A model generated the notes under the pieces. That model worked only from the letters and a program-made list of their open reading frames with translations. It made no database searches and had not been told where the DNA came from. A DNA stretch of 64,000 nucleotides, from the NCBI RefSeq assembly GCF_039542035.1, contig NZ_BAABHJ010000006.1:135902-199901 (forward strand), written 5' to 3'. The position numbers were made by a program, and so were the translations under genes. Positions 53,368-61,493 of the stretch are shown one piece after another; within the stretch, counting starts at the first letter, position 1, and the number at the start of each line of letters is the position of its first letter. Source of the stretch: Actinoallomurus liliacearum (lineage in GTDB: Bacteria; Actinomycetota; Actinomycetes; Streptosporangiales; Streptosporangiaceae).

Positions 53368-53411
53368 GCGCAGCGCCTCTGGTCTCTCCCCCGACGAAGG
53401 AGGGCGCATGA
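53364..53411 (+). CDS. Micro-ORF 1 between ABC ATPase and permease
   Basis: The product has 15 residues, MSAAPLVSPPTKEGA. Its ATG overlaps the ATPase stop (ATGA at 53364-53367) and its own stop overlaps the next ATG (53408-53411). GGAGGGCGC precedes it. It is likely a translational-coupling relay or a duplicated gene start; the peptide itself need not be functional. Confidence 0.4.
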
Positions 53412-53479
53412 GCGAGCGGAGCGAGCGAATCATGAGCGCAGCGCCTCTGGTCACTCCCCCGACGAAGGAGGGCGCATGA
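53408..53479 (+). CDS. Micro-ORF 2 between ABC ATPase and permease
   Basis: The product has 23 residues, MSERSERIMSAAPLVTPPTKEGA. The last 15 repeat micro-ORF 1 with one change. The SERSERIMS segment comes from a GAGCGAGCGGAGCGAGCG-like sequence dispersed in actinomycete genomes. Its stop overlaps the permease ATG (53476-53479). Confidence 0.4.
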   Translation: MSERSERIMSAAPLVTPPTKEGA

Positions 53480-55212
53480 GCGTGCTCGTACTGGTGGCCC
53501 GGCTGGCCCTGCGGGACCTGCGCCGCCGGCGGGCCGAGGCGCTGATCCTGCTGATCGCGCTCACGGCGACCACGACGACGCTCGCCCTCGGCCGTACGGT
53601 CGGGGGCGCCGCCGACCGGCCCTGGGAGCGCACCCGCGCGGCCACGGCCGGGCCAGACGCCGTGGCGACGGCCGAGCGCGTGGCGGACCTCGCCGCGCTC
53701 GCGCACGCGCCCGGCGTCGCCGCATCGGCCGGGCCGTACGCCATGGTGTCCGTCGACGACCTGCGCGTCCGGGACATCCGCGTCGCCGCCGTCGTCCAGG
53801 GACGCGACACCGCCGGAGGGCCCGTCGACCGGCCGCGCGTCACCGCGGGGACGTGGGCGCGCCGTGGCGGGGTCGTCGTCGAGCGCGCCTTCGCGACCGC
53901 CCTGAAGGTACGGCCTGGCGACGAACTGACGATCGCGGGCCGCCGCCTGACCGTCACGGGCATCGCCGTGACGGCCGGCCGGGTGCCCTACCCCTCCAGC
54001 ACGCCCGGCCTGGTCTGGGCCACCCGGGCCGACCTTCGCCGACTCGGCCGGCCGGTGACCTCCCAGGTGATGCCGCTCCGCCTCGCGAACCCGGCCGCGG
54101 CCCCCGCGTTCGCCGCCGCCCACCGGGGCGTCCGCACCTGGCAGGACATGGGTTCGTACGCGACCGCCGAACTGCATCTCGTCGACCAGGCGCTCATGAC
54201 CGGGACCTGGGCGCTCGCCCTGCTCGCCGTGGCATGCGTCACCGTCCTCGTGGGCGGCCGCCTCGCCGACCAGACTCGGCGGGTCGGCCTGCTCAAGGCG
54301 GTCGGGGCGACGCCCCGGACCGTCGCCGCCGGGCTGCTCGCCGAGTACGTCGTGCTGGCCGTGGCCGCCTCCGCGGTCGGAGTGATCGCCGGCTGGGCGG
54401 CCGCCCCGCTGCTGGCGCGGCCGAGCGCGGGACTCATCGGGGGCGGCCGCCCCGGCCTGACGTTCGGGACGGTCGCCCTGGTCCTGGCCGTCGCGGTGGT
54501 GGTCACCGGGGCGGCGACCGTGGTCCCCGCCGTCCGCGGGACCAGGATGAGCACCGTGCGCGCCCTGTCCGGCCGGGCGCGCCCGCCCCGGCGTTCGGCG
54601 CGGCTCATCCGGCTGTCCGCCCGGCTCCCGGTGCCGCTGCTGCTCGGCCTGCGGCTGGCGGCCCGGCGGCCACGCCGGGCCGCGCTCGCGCTGACCAGCC
54701 TCGCGGTCACCGCCGCGATGGTGGTCGCGGCGATCGCCCTGCACGGCGACATCGCCCGTAAGGACGCCAGGACCACCGGCCTGATGTTCGTACCGGGCGC
54801 GGAGAACCCGGTGACCCGGCAGGTGAACCAGGTGGTGATCACCATGACGCTCGCGCTCCTGGTCCTCGCGGCGGTCAACGCCGTCCTCATCGCGTGGGCC
54901 GGCTCGATCGACGCCCGGCGGCCGAGCGCGCTCGCCCGCGCCCTCGGCGCGACGCCGCGCCAGGTGACGGCCGGGCTGTCGGCGGCGCAGTTGTTCCCGG
55001 CGGCGCTGGCCGGCGCGCTGGGAATCCCGCTGGGGCTGGTCGTCTACGCCGGTGCCCGGGCCGCCGCGGGCGCTCCGGGCGGCGAGGCGATCCCGTACGC
55101 CTGGCTGCCCGCCGTTATCCCCGGGACGATCGCCGCGGTCGCCCTGATCACCGCCCTGCCGGCCCGCCTGGCCGGCCGCCGCCCGGTCGCCGAGGCCCTG
55201 CGCGCCGAGTGA
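53476..55212 (+). CDS. ABC transporter permease, FtsX-like family
   Basis: The 578-residue protein has the two-repeat MacB/FtsX layout: TM1 LVARLALRDLRRRRAEALILLIALTATTTTLALG, an extracytoplasmic domain (about 40-230), three helices around 235-365 with VGLLKAVGATPRTVAAGLLAEY, then a second set with ARALGATPRQVTAGLSAAQLF near the end. It probably exports a lipophilic drug or peptide, or moves lipoproteins, with the upstream ATPase. GGAGGGCGC precedes ATG 53476. Confidence 0.92.
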   Translation: MSVLVLVARLALRDLRRRRAEALILLIALTATTTTLALGRTVGGAADRPWERTRAATAGPDAVATAERVADLAALAHAPGVAASAGPYAMVSVDDLRVRDIRVAAVVQGRDTAGGPVDRPRVTAGTWARRGGVVVERAFATALKVRPGDELTIAGRRLTVTGIAVTAGRVPYPSSTPGLVWATRADLRRLGRPVTSQVMPLRLANPAAAPAFAAAHRGVRTWQDMGSYATAELHLVDQALMTGTWALALLAVACVTVLVGGRLADQTRRVGLLKAVGATPRTVAAGLLAEYVVLAVAASAVGVIAGWAAAPLLARPSAGLIGGGRPGLTFGTVALVLAVAVVVTGAATVVPAVRGTRMSTVRALSGRARPPRRSARLIRLSARLPVPLLLGLRLAARRPRRAALALTSLAVTAAMVVAAIALHGDIARKDARTTGLMFVPGAENPVTRQVNQVVITMTLALLVLAAVNAVLIAWAGSIDARRPSALARALGATPRQVTAGLSAAQLFPAALAGALGIPLGLVVYAGARAAAGAPGGEAIPYAWLPAVIPGTIAAVALITALPARLAGRRPVAEALRAE

Positions 55213-55256
55213 GCACACCGGGATTCCGGGTGGCCGGAACCCGGCGGGACGGCTGA

Positions 55257-55296
55257 CGGCCACGGGCCTCTGGAACGAGTCAGGGGCCCGTGCCGG
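55257..55296 (+). terminator. Hairpin after ABC permease
   Basis: CGGC-CACGGGCC (from 55257) pairs with GGCCCGTG-CCG (to 55296) around CTCTGGAACGAGTCAGG, giving a long GC stem with small bulges. It lies 45 nt after the permease stop. Confidence 0.6.
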
Positions 55297-55365
55297 GGGC
55301 CGTCCGCCGAGCCCGCCCCCCCTTCCGCGCAGGTTTCGGCGACGTGGCGGGGGAACCGGGGGAAG

Positions 55366-56319
55366 ATGGCCAAATTTGGATACTTCCTGTCATGCGAAGA
55401 GCACTCACCGAAGGAGCTGGTCCGGCAGGCGAAGCTGGCCGAGCAGGCTGGCTTCGAGGCTTTGTGGATCTCCGACCACTACCATCCGTGGCTCGATGAG
55501 CAGGGGGAGAGCCCGTTCGTCTGGTCGGTCATCGGCGCGCTGGCCCAGGTGACCTCGCTGCCGATCACGACGGCGGTGACCTGCCCGCTGGTCCGTACGC
55601 CGCCGGCGATCGTCGCGCAGGCCGCCGCGACCAGCGCCGCCCTCACCGACGGCCGGTTCGTGCTGGGCGTGGGCACCGGGGAGGCGCTGAACGAGCACAT
55701 CGTCGAGTCGCGCTGGCCCCCGGCCGAGGAACGCCGGGAGATGCTGGAAGAGGCCGTCGAGGTGATGCGCCGCCTGTGGACCGGGAAGCTCGTCAGCCAC
55801 CACGGGCGGTACTACAACGTCGACACGGCCCGGCTCTACACCCTCCCGGAGGAGCCGCCGCCGATCTACATGTCCGGTTTCGGGAACAAGGCGGCGACTC
55901 TGGCGGGCCGGATCGCCGACGGGTTCATCTGCACCATGCCCGACCGGGACCTGCTGGAGGTCTTCCGCTCGGCCGGGGGCGAGGGCAAACCGGCTCAGGG
56001 CGGGCTGAAGGTCTGTTGGGGCCGGGACGCCGCGAGCGCGCGCAAGACCGCGCACCGGCTGTGGCCGAACGAGCAGCTGCCCGGTGAGGCCGCCCAGCTG
56101 CTGCCGCTGCCACGGCACTTCGAACAGCTGTCGCAGCTCATCACCGAGGAGATGATCGGGCAGAACGTGCCCTGCGGCCCGGACGCGGAGCGGCACATCC
56201 GGGCGATCCGCGAGTACGTCGACGCCGGCTACGACGAGGTCTACGTCAACCAGATCGGCCCCGACCAGGACGAGTTCTTCTCCTTCTACGCCGAACAGGT
56301 GCTGCCCGAACTCGTCTGA
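55366..56319 (+). CDS. F420-dependent LLM oxidoreductase (FGD-like, TIGR03557 group)
   Basis: The 317-residue TIM barrel begins KFGYFLSCEEHSPKELVRQA and has FEALWISDHYHPWLDEQGES, TTAVTCPLVRTPPAIVAQAAAT, LGVGTGEALNEHIVESRWPP and GFGNKAATLAGRIADGFICT, all typical of the F420-dependent glucose-6-phosphate dehydrogenase group. The sugar-phosphate specificity of true FGD cannot be confirmed by eye. It is a single transcription unit between two hairpins. Confidence 0.9.
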   Translation: MAKFGYFLSCEEHSPKELVRQAKLAEQAGFEALWISDHYHPWLDEQGESPFVWSVIGALAQVTSLPITTAVTCPLVRTPPAIVAQAAATSAALTDGRFVLGVGTGEALNEHIVESRWPPAEERREMLEEAVEVMRRLWTGKLVSHHGRYYNVDTARLYTLPEEPPPIYMSGFGNKAATLAGRIADGFICTMPDRDLLEVFRSAGGEGKPAQGGLKVCWGRDAASARKTAHRLWPNEQLPGEAAQLLPLPRHFEQLSQLITEEMIGQNVPCGPDAERHIRAIREYVDAGYDEVYVNQIGPDQDEFFSFYAEQVLPELV

Positions 56320-56406
56320 GCGCGCCGGGAAGCCGCACGATCTCCCTGGTGAGAGGTGTGAGGCGGACCCTAGGGGTAGGGGGCCCGAGAAGGAGGGATT
56401 GAGCGT

Positions 56407-56631
56407 ATGACGCACCATGTCACGTACGTCGGGGTGCTCGGGATCGTCGGGATCGTACTGATCGTGCTTGTCCTCATCGTATGGATCGCCATGACGGTCC
56501 GCGCGGCGCGGAATCCGACGCAGAGCGGCGCCCGTGGCGCGGGCACCAAGCGCGGCGACAACACCGGAGGCGTGATCCACGGCAGTCCCGCTCAGCAGAA
56601 CCGCCGCGACGAGGCCCCTCGCCAGGACTGA
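56407..56631 (+). CDS. Small single-pass membrane protein (DUF6479-like)
   Basis: The 74-residue protein has one strong helix at 7-31 (YVGVLGIVGIVLIVLVLIVWIAMTV) and a charged, Gly/Asn-rich cytoplasmic tail. AAGGAGGGATTGAGCGT precedes the ATG. Short proteins of this look are widespread in streptomycetes; the function is unknown. Two hairpins follow. Confidence 0.7.
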   Translation: MTHHVTYVGVLGIVGIVLIVLVLIVWIAMTVRAARNPTQSGARGAGTKRGDNTGGVIHGSPAQQNRRDEAPRQD

Positions 56632-56642
56632 CCCCGTTCTCG

Positions 56643-56677
56643 GACCACCGCCGGGACGTACGACGGGCCCGGTGGTC
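56643..56677. terminator. First of two hairpins after small membrane protein
   Basis: GACCACCG (56643-56650) pairs with CGGTGGTC (56670-56677), with further C/G pairing inside. Immediately upstream of a second, stronger stem. Confidence 0.5.
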
Positions 56678-56694
56678 TCAGGCCGCCGGGAAAC

Positions 56695-56729
56695 GACGAG
56701 GCCGGTGCGTCTCCCGCACCGGCCTCGTC
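56695..56729. terminator. Second, perfect hairpin after small membrane protein
   Basis: GACGAGGCCGGTGCG (56695-56709) and CGCACCGGCCTCGTC (56715-56729) are exact 15-bp arms with a TCTCC loop. It probably insulates this gene from the convergent glycan operon. Confidence 0.75.
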
Positions 56730-56880
56730 CCGCCTGCCTCCGTACCTCTGGTCGGTTGTTCGGTCAGCCTCCGTACCCTGCTCAGAGGTTCGGCTCGGCG
56801 GCGCTCACGTCGGCCAGGGCCGACTGCTCGTGCTTCCGTCGTACCCGACGGGCAGGTCTCAAACGGCGTTCGCCCCGATC

Positions 56881-57849
56881 TCACGTCCCGGTGGCACGCG
56901 CGGCGGTCTCGACGCCGAGTTCGGCCGCGAACCAGTCGAGGGTCCGGCGCAGGCCCACGTCGCGCGGCACGGCGGGCCGCCAGTCGAGGCGTTCGCGGGC
57001 CAGGGTGGTGTCGGGGCGGCGCACGCCGGGATCGTCGACGGGCCGGTCGACGAACACGATCGGCGAGTCGGATCCGGCCAGCTCACGGATGGTCTCCGCG
57101 AGTTCCAGGACGGTCATCTCCTCCGGGTTGCCGATGTTGACCGGCCCGGGGAGGTCGCTGAGGGCCAGCGCGAGGATGCCCGTGACCGTGTCGTCGACGT
57201 AGCAGATCGACCGGGTCTGGCTGCCGTCCCCGGCGACCGTGAGCGGTTCTCCCAGCAGGGCCTGGCGAATGAACGTCGGGATCGCGCGGCCGTCGTGCGG
57301 GCGCATCCGCGGCCCGTATGTGTTGAAGATCCGGACGATGCCGGTGCTCACGTCGCGGCTGTTGCGGTACGCGGTGGTCAACGCCTCGCCGTAGCGTTTC
57401 GCCTCGTCGTACACGCTGCGCGGGCCGACCGGGTTCACGTTGCCCCAATAGTCCTCGCGCTGTGGGTGCTGCAACGGATCCCCGTACACCTCGCTGGTGG
57501 AGGCCAGGACGAACCGCGCGCCCTTCTCCCGGGCCAGGCCGAGCGCGTGCAGCGTGCCGAGCCCGCCGACCTTGAGCGTCTCCAGCGGGAGCTTCAGGTA
57601 GTCGATGGGGGAGGCCGCCGACGCGAGGTGCAGGACGAGGTCGACGTCGCCGGGGACGTGCACGAATCCGGTGACGTCGCACTCGATGAGCCGGAATCCC
57701 GGACGGCCCATCAGGTGGGCGACGTTCTGCGGGGAGCCGGTCAGGAAGTTGTCCATGCAGATGACCGACGTGCCCTGCGCGAGCAGGCGTTCGCAGACGT
57801 GCGAGCCGAGGAATCCCGCCCCGCCGGTGACCACCGCGCGTTCCGTCAT
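56881..57849 (-). CDS. NAD-dependent epimerase/dehydratase (UDP-glucuronate decarboxylase-like)
   Basis: The 322-residue extended SDR has NAD motif GGAGFLGS (9-16), SICMDNFLTGSPQNV, HLASAASPIDYLKLPLETLKVG, STSEVYGDP and the YxxxK motif in SVYDEAKRYGEA, and RIFNTYGPRM. The SPIDYLKLP block is typical of UDP-xylose synthase/dTDP-glucose dehydratase relatives. In this operon a role in editing a nucleotide-linked heptose or making a UDP-pentose is possible. It is last gene of the operon, overlapping hldE by 4 nt. Confidence 0.88.
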   Translation of the reverse strand: MTERAVVTGGAGFLGSHVCERLLAQGTSVICMDNFLTGSPQNVAHLMGRPGFRLIECDVTGFVHVPGDVDLVLHLASAASPIDYLKLPLETLKVGGLGTLHALGLAREKGARFVLASTSEVYGDPLQHPQREDYWGNVNPVGPRSVYDEAKRYGEALTTAYRNSRDVSTGIVRIFNTYGPRMRPHDGRAIPTFIRQALLGEPLTVAGDGSQTRSICYVDDTVTGILALALSDLPGPVNIGNPEEMTVLELAETIRELAGSDSPIVFVDRPVDDPGVRRPDTTLARERLDWRPAVPRDVGLRRTLDWFAAELGVETAARATGT

Positions 57850-59282
57850 CGGGTCTCACCTCCGAGAGTGCTCGCCGTCTCGCGGACCCGCGCGACCAGA
57901 CGGCTCGTCGAACGACCATCGAGATAGGGCAGGAGGACGACCTCTCCGCCATGGCGGCGGACGACGTCCGCCTCCACCAGGTCATCGCCCGAGTAGTCGG
58001 CGCCCTTGACCCACACGTCGGGGCCCAGGCGTTCCAGCAGCTCGACGGGCGTCAGCTCGTCGAAGACCGCGACCGCGTCGACGCACTCGAGCGCCGTCAG
58101 GACCCGGGCGCGGTCGCTCGCCGGCACCACCGGACGGTCGGGTCCCTTCAGCGCTCGTACGGACGCGTCCGAGTTGATGCAGACCACCAGACAGTCGCCG
58201 AGGCGCCGGGCCTCGCGCAGCATGCTGACGTGGCCGGCGTGCAGCAGGTCGAAGCACCCTCCGGTCGCCACCACGCGGCCGCCGCGCTCGCGGACCCGCC
58301 GGACGACCTCCCAGGGATCGCCGTCGGCCGGCGCCATGGGCGACTCGGCCGCGGCCGGGCCGGTGCCGGTTCCGGAGACGGCCGCGGCCCCACCGGCGGC
58401 CACGAACTCGCTCGCGTACCGGACCGCCTCCGTCACCGCCTCGGTGACCAGGCCGCCCGCACGCAGCACGTGCGCGGCGGCGGCCGCGAAGCAGTCGCCG
58501 GCGCCGCAGGTGTCGGCCCGGTCGGTGATCCCGGTCTCCGGGGCGGGCGCGACGAACGGCACGCCGTCGCCGACCGACAGCAGGGCGCCGCGGTCGCCGA
58601 GGGTCACGGCGACACCGCCGACCCGCCAGCGTGCCACCAGCGTGGCGGCGTCCCTGGCGGCCTGGGCGAACGCCCCGTCGCCGGCGGTCGGCTCGTCGCC
58701 CGCGAAGGCGCGGGCCTCGGCGCGGCTCGGCGTCACCAGACGGGTACGGGGCAGCGGTGCGGCACCGAGCGGATGCGGGTCCCACACGATCGGCGTGCCA
58801 CCGGACAGGCCCGCCAGCAGCCGCCGCACCTCGGGGTGGGCGGTGACGCCGCGCCCGTAGTCGGAGACGAGGACCGCGCCGGCCCGCTCGAGCACGATCG
58901 CCATCCGCGGGTCGACCGGTCCATCGGCCGCCCGCCCGTCGCCCGCGTCGAGCCGGACGAGCGACTGACCTGCGGCGCGGACCCGGATTTTGCTGGGCGT
59001 GGTGCCCCGCATCGGCAGGGGAACGATCTCGACGTGCCGGGCGAGGAGGTCGCGGACGCGCCGTCCGCACCGGTCGTCGCCGAGCGCGGTGATCATGACG
59101 ACGTCGCGTCCGGCCAGGCGGGCCGCCAGGGTGGCGGCCAGCCCGGCGCCGCCCGCGCGGTGGTGCTCGCGCCGGCAGTCCACGACGGGAACGGGGGCGT
59201 CCGGTGTCAGCCGTTCGGCGGATCCCTCGAGGTCGACGTCGAGCAGGACGTCGCCGATGACGACCAGCGGACCGCCCCTCAT
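57846..59282 (-). CDS. hldE: HldE-like bifunctional heptose-7-phosphate kinase / heptose-1-phosphate nucleotidyltransferase
   Basis: The protein has 478 residues. The N-terminal PfkB-type kinase carries GDVLLDVDLEGSAERLTPDAPVPVV and DRADTCGAGDCFAAA (anion-hole GAGD). The C-terminal nucleotidyltransferase has GGCFDLLHAGHVSMLREARRLGD with the HxGH motif and WVKGADYSGDDLVEADVVRRHGGEVVLLPYLDGRSTS. In Gram-negative bacteria HldE makes ADP-heptose for LPS. Here it overlaps gmhA upstream and the SDR downstream by 4 nt each. The phosphatase GmhB is not in the window. Confidence 0.92.
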   Translation of the reverse strand: MRGGPLVVIGDVLLDVDLEGSAERLTPDAPVPVVDCRREHHRAGGAGLAATLAARLAGRDVVMITALGDDRCGRRVRDLLARHVEIVPLPMRGTTPSKIRVRAAGQSLVRLDAGDGRAADGPVDPRMAIVLERAGAVLVSDYGRGVTAHPEVRRLLAGLSGGTPIVWDPHPLGAAPLPRTRLVTPSRAEARAFAGDEPTAGDGAFAQAARDAATLVARWRVGGVAVTLGDRGALLSVGDGVPFVAPAPETGITDRADTCGAGDCFAAAAAHVLRAGGLVTEAVTEAVRYASEFVAAGGAAAVSGTGTGPAAAESPMAPADGDPWEVVRRVRERGGRVVATGGCFDLLHAGHVSMLREARRLGDCLVVCINSDASVRALKGPDRPVVPASDRARVLTALECVDAVAVFDELTPVELLERLGPDVWVKGADYSGDDLVEADVVRRHGGEVVLLPYLDGRSTSRLVARVRETASTLGGETR

Positions 59283-59920
59283 ACGGCCTCCTCGGCTTCG
59301 CGCTCCAGGCCGAGTACGCGGCGGGCGCCGTCGGCGGTGTCGCGGGCCACCGCCCCGCCGTCGTTACCGCACACCACCGCGTCCACCGCGGCGCACAGCA
59401 TGTGGATGGCGGCGAGGTGCACCTCCTGGACGGTGGCGGTCGACGGCGCCTCCACGGTGATCGCCTCGGCGCAGACCCCCGCGAGGGGGTTCGGCCCGGG
59501 GCCGGTGAGCGCCCAGGCGCGCACGCCGACCTCGGCGGCGGCCCTGGCGGCGGCGATGACGTTGCGGCTGCTGCCGCTGGTGGACAGGCAGACCAGCACG
59601 TCGCCGGGCCGGCCGTGCGCCCGGACCTGCCGGGCGAACATCTCCTCGGCGCCGTAGTCGTTGCCGATCGCGGTCAGCGCCGAGACGTCGGTGTGCAGCG
59701 GGATCGCCGCGAACGGCCGCCGCTCGGTCTGGTAGCGGCCGACGAGCTCGGCGGTCAGGTGCTGGGCCTGTTCGGCGCTGCCGCCGTTGCCGCAGGCGAG
59801 CAGCCGTCCACCGTCCTCCAGGACGGCGGCCAGCCGCCGTCCCCAGCTCTCGAGACGGGGGGTCTGGGCCTGGAACCGCCGCAGCGCCCCTTCGAGCGCG
59901 GTGAGATGTGCATCGATCAT
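59279..59920 (-). CDS. gmhA: Phosphoheptose isomerase-like SIS protein
   Basis: The 213-residue protein has GGRLLACGNGGSAEQAQHLTAELVGRY, VSALTAIGNDYGAEEMFARQV, GDVLVCLSTSGSSRNVIAAARAA and VQEVHLAAIHMLCAAVD, the complete GmhA pattern including the catalytic Glu and His region. It converts sedoheptulose-7-phosphate to glycero-manno-heptose-7-phosphate, the first step feeding HldE. ATG 59920 overlaps the GT4 stop by 4 nt. Confidence 0.92.
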   Translation of the reverse strand: MIDAHLTALEGALRRFQAQTPRLESWGRRLAAVLEDGGRLLACGNGGSAEQAQHLTAELVGRYQTERRPFAAIPLHTDVSALTAIGNDYGAEEMFARQVRAHGRPGDVLVCLSTSGSSRNVIAAARAAAEVGVRAWALTGPGPNPLAGVCAEAITVEAPSTATVQEVHLAAIHMLCAAVDAVVCGNDGGAVARDTADGARRVLGLEREAEEAV

Positions 59921-61143
59921 GGCCGTGCTCCTTCCGCGAAGGCCAGCCGTTCCCGCGCCGTCTCGATCGCGCGCTCGTAGACGGCCTCGGTCTCGGCCGC
60001 GACCCGGTCCCATGGGTAGCGGCCGTGGGCGTGCTCGGCCGCCGCGCGGCCCAGAGAACGCCGGAGGGCGGCGTCGCCCAGCAGCCGGCGCAGGCTCGCG
60101 GCCAGGCCGTCCGGCCGCCGGGGCGGCACGTGCAGTCCGGTGACGCCGTCGACGACGGTGTCGAGGTGGCCGCCCACCGCCGAGGCGACGACGGGCACGC
60201 CGCAGGCCATCGCCTCGATAGGGACGATGCCGAACGGCTCGTACCAGGGGACGGAGACGACGACGTCCGCCGAGCGGATGAGCGCCGGGATCTCGTCGTG
60301 CGTGACCTGGCCCAGGAAGGCGACGCGGTCGGCCACGCCCCGCTCCGCCGCCAGGCCCATCAACCGGCGCCCCTCCCGGTCGTCGCCCAGTTTGGAGCGT
60401 TCCGGTCCGCCCGCGATGAGCAGTTCCGCGTCCGGGACCCGGCACACCGCCTCGATGAGGGTGTCCACGCCCTTGCGGGGGACCAGCCGGCCGATCGTCA
60501 GGATGCGGGGCCGGTCCCCGGCGTGTTCGGCCACGGTCCCCTCCGGGCGGAAGCGCCCGGTGTCGACCCCGCAGGGCACGACGAAGACGCGCTCCGGCGG
60601 CACGCCGTACGCGCCGAGTTCCCGCACCTCGTCGGTGCAGGTCGCGACCACCGCGGTGGCCTCGCGACCGACCTGGCCCTCCAGGCGCACCCGGCCGGGC
60701 GGGCTGGTATCGGCGGCCCGCTGGTAGCGGCGCTTGACCCGGCCGAGGGCGTGGAACGTCTGCACCACCGGCACGCCGTGCTCCCGGGCGCCGCCGAGGG
60801 CGGCGAGCCCGCTCATCCAGAAGTGGGCGTGCACGATGTCGGGCGGTCTGCTCAGCCATCGCCGGGCCAGGTGCGCCGCGAAGTCGGCCATGTACGGCAG
60901 CAGGTCGTCCTTGGGAATCGGCCGTGGCGGGCCCGCCGGTACGTGTTCGACCGTCACCCCGGGCGCGAACGACACCGAGTCCGGCAGGCCGGCGTCGTCG
61001 CGGCGGGTGTGAACGACGACCTCGTGGCCGCGCTCCGCCAGTGCCACGGCGAGCGCGCCCACGTGGACGTTCTGGCCCCCGGCATCCGCGCCACCCAGCG
61101 TCGCGAGTGGACTGGCGTGCTCCGAGACCATGTCGATGTTCAA
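59917..61143 (-). CDS. Glycosyltransferase family 4
   Basis: The 408-residue GT-B enzyme has the N-terminal GGADAGGQNVHVGALAVALAERGHEVVVHTRR, like MshA and sucrose-phosphate synthases, then the C-terminal LTIGRLVPRKGVDTLIEAV and VSVPWYEPFGIVPIEAMACGVPVVAS with the E-x7-E donor motif. It transfers a nucleotide-sugar-bound glycosyl group, perhaps the heptose made by this operon. It starts at TTG 61143 with AGGAG six nt upstream; ATG four codons later is an alternative. It is first gene of the minus-strand operon. Confidence 0.92.
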   Translation of the reverse strand: MNIDMVSEHASPLATLGGADAGGQNVHVGALAVALAERGHEVVVHTRRDDAGLPDSVSFAPGVTVEHVPAGPPRPIPKDDLLPYMADFAAHLARRWLSRPPDIVHAHFWMSGLAALGGAREHGVPVVQTFHALGRVKRRYQRAADTSPPGRVRLEGQVGREATAVVATCTDEVRELGAYGVPPERVFVVPCGVDTGRFRPEGTVAEHAGDRPRILTIGRLVPRKGVDTLIEAVCRVPDAELLIAGGPERSKLGDDREGRRLMGLAAERGVADRVAFLGQVTHDEIPALIRSADVVVSVPWYEPFGIVPIEAMACGVPVVASAVGGHLDTVVDGVTGLHVPPRRPDGLAASLRRLLGDAALRRSLGRAAAEHAHGRYPWDRVAAETEAVYERAIETARERLAFAEGARP

Positions 61144-61493
61144 GAGTCACTCCTTTATCAACGGGCCATACCGACGCAGTTGCCAGGCAGAGTCGTCTCA
61201 AACACTGACTAATTTCGCCAAAGTCGTGATCGGCGCGCTATGCGCCTATTCCGCCCAGTTCGTGTCAAGTCCTGAGACGCCTTATGCCACTGCGGAAGTG
61301 TGCCGCGAGCTGGCCCGGAGCCGCGTCCGGGACGGCCCGGAGGGCCAGTTACTCGCACCCGGAAGCCTTAACAAATCATTACCGTCCGGACGCCTATTCG
61401 GGAGGCCCCCGGTCATGGAACTGACAAGCGGTGTTTGCCGCCCGGCCCCCAGGGCACTGACCTGCGGGAACGAATGCGTATGAGGGGGACTCA
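61144..61493. promoter_or_regulatory. Divergent promoter region of the glycan cluster
   Basis: These 350 bases separate the GT4 operon (minus) from the carbamoyltransferase operon (plus). Two stretches are AT-richer than the surroundings: 61140-61220 next to GT4 and about 61365-61385 (CTTAACAAATCATTACC) upstream of the carbamoyltransferase. I see no clear operator palindrome or gene. Confidence 0.5.

Noticed and set aside
61144..61493. Plus-strand frame across the GT4/carbamoyltransferase gap
   Set aside because: No homology recognised; the stretch is better explained as a divergent promoter region.
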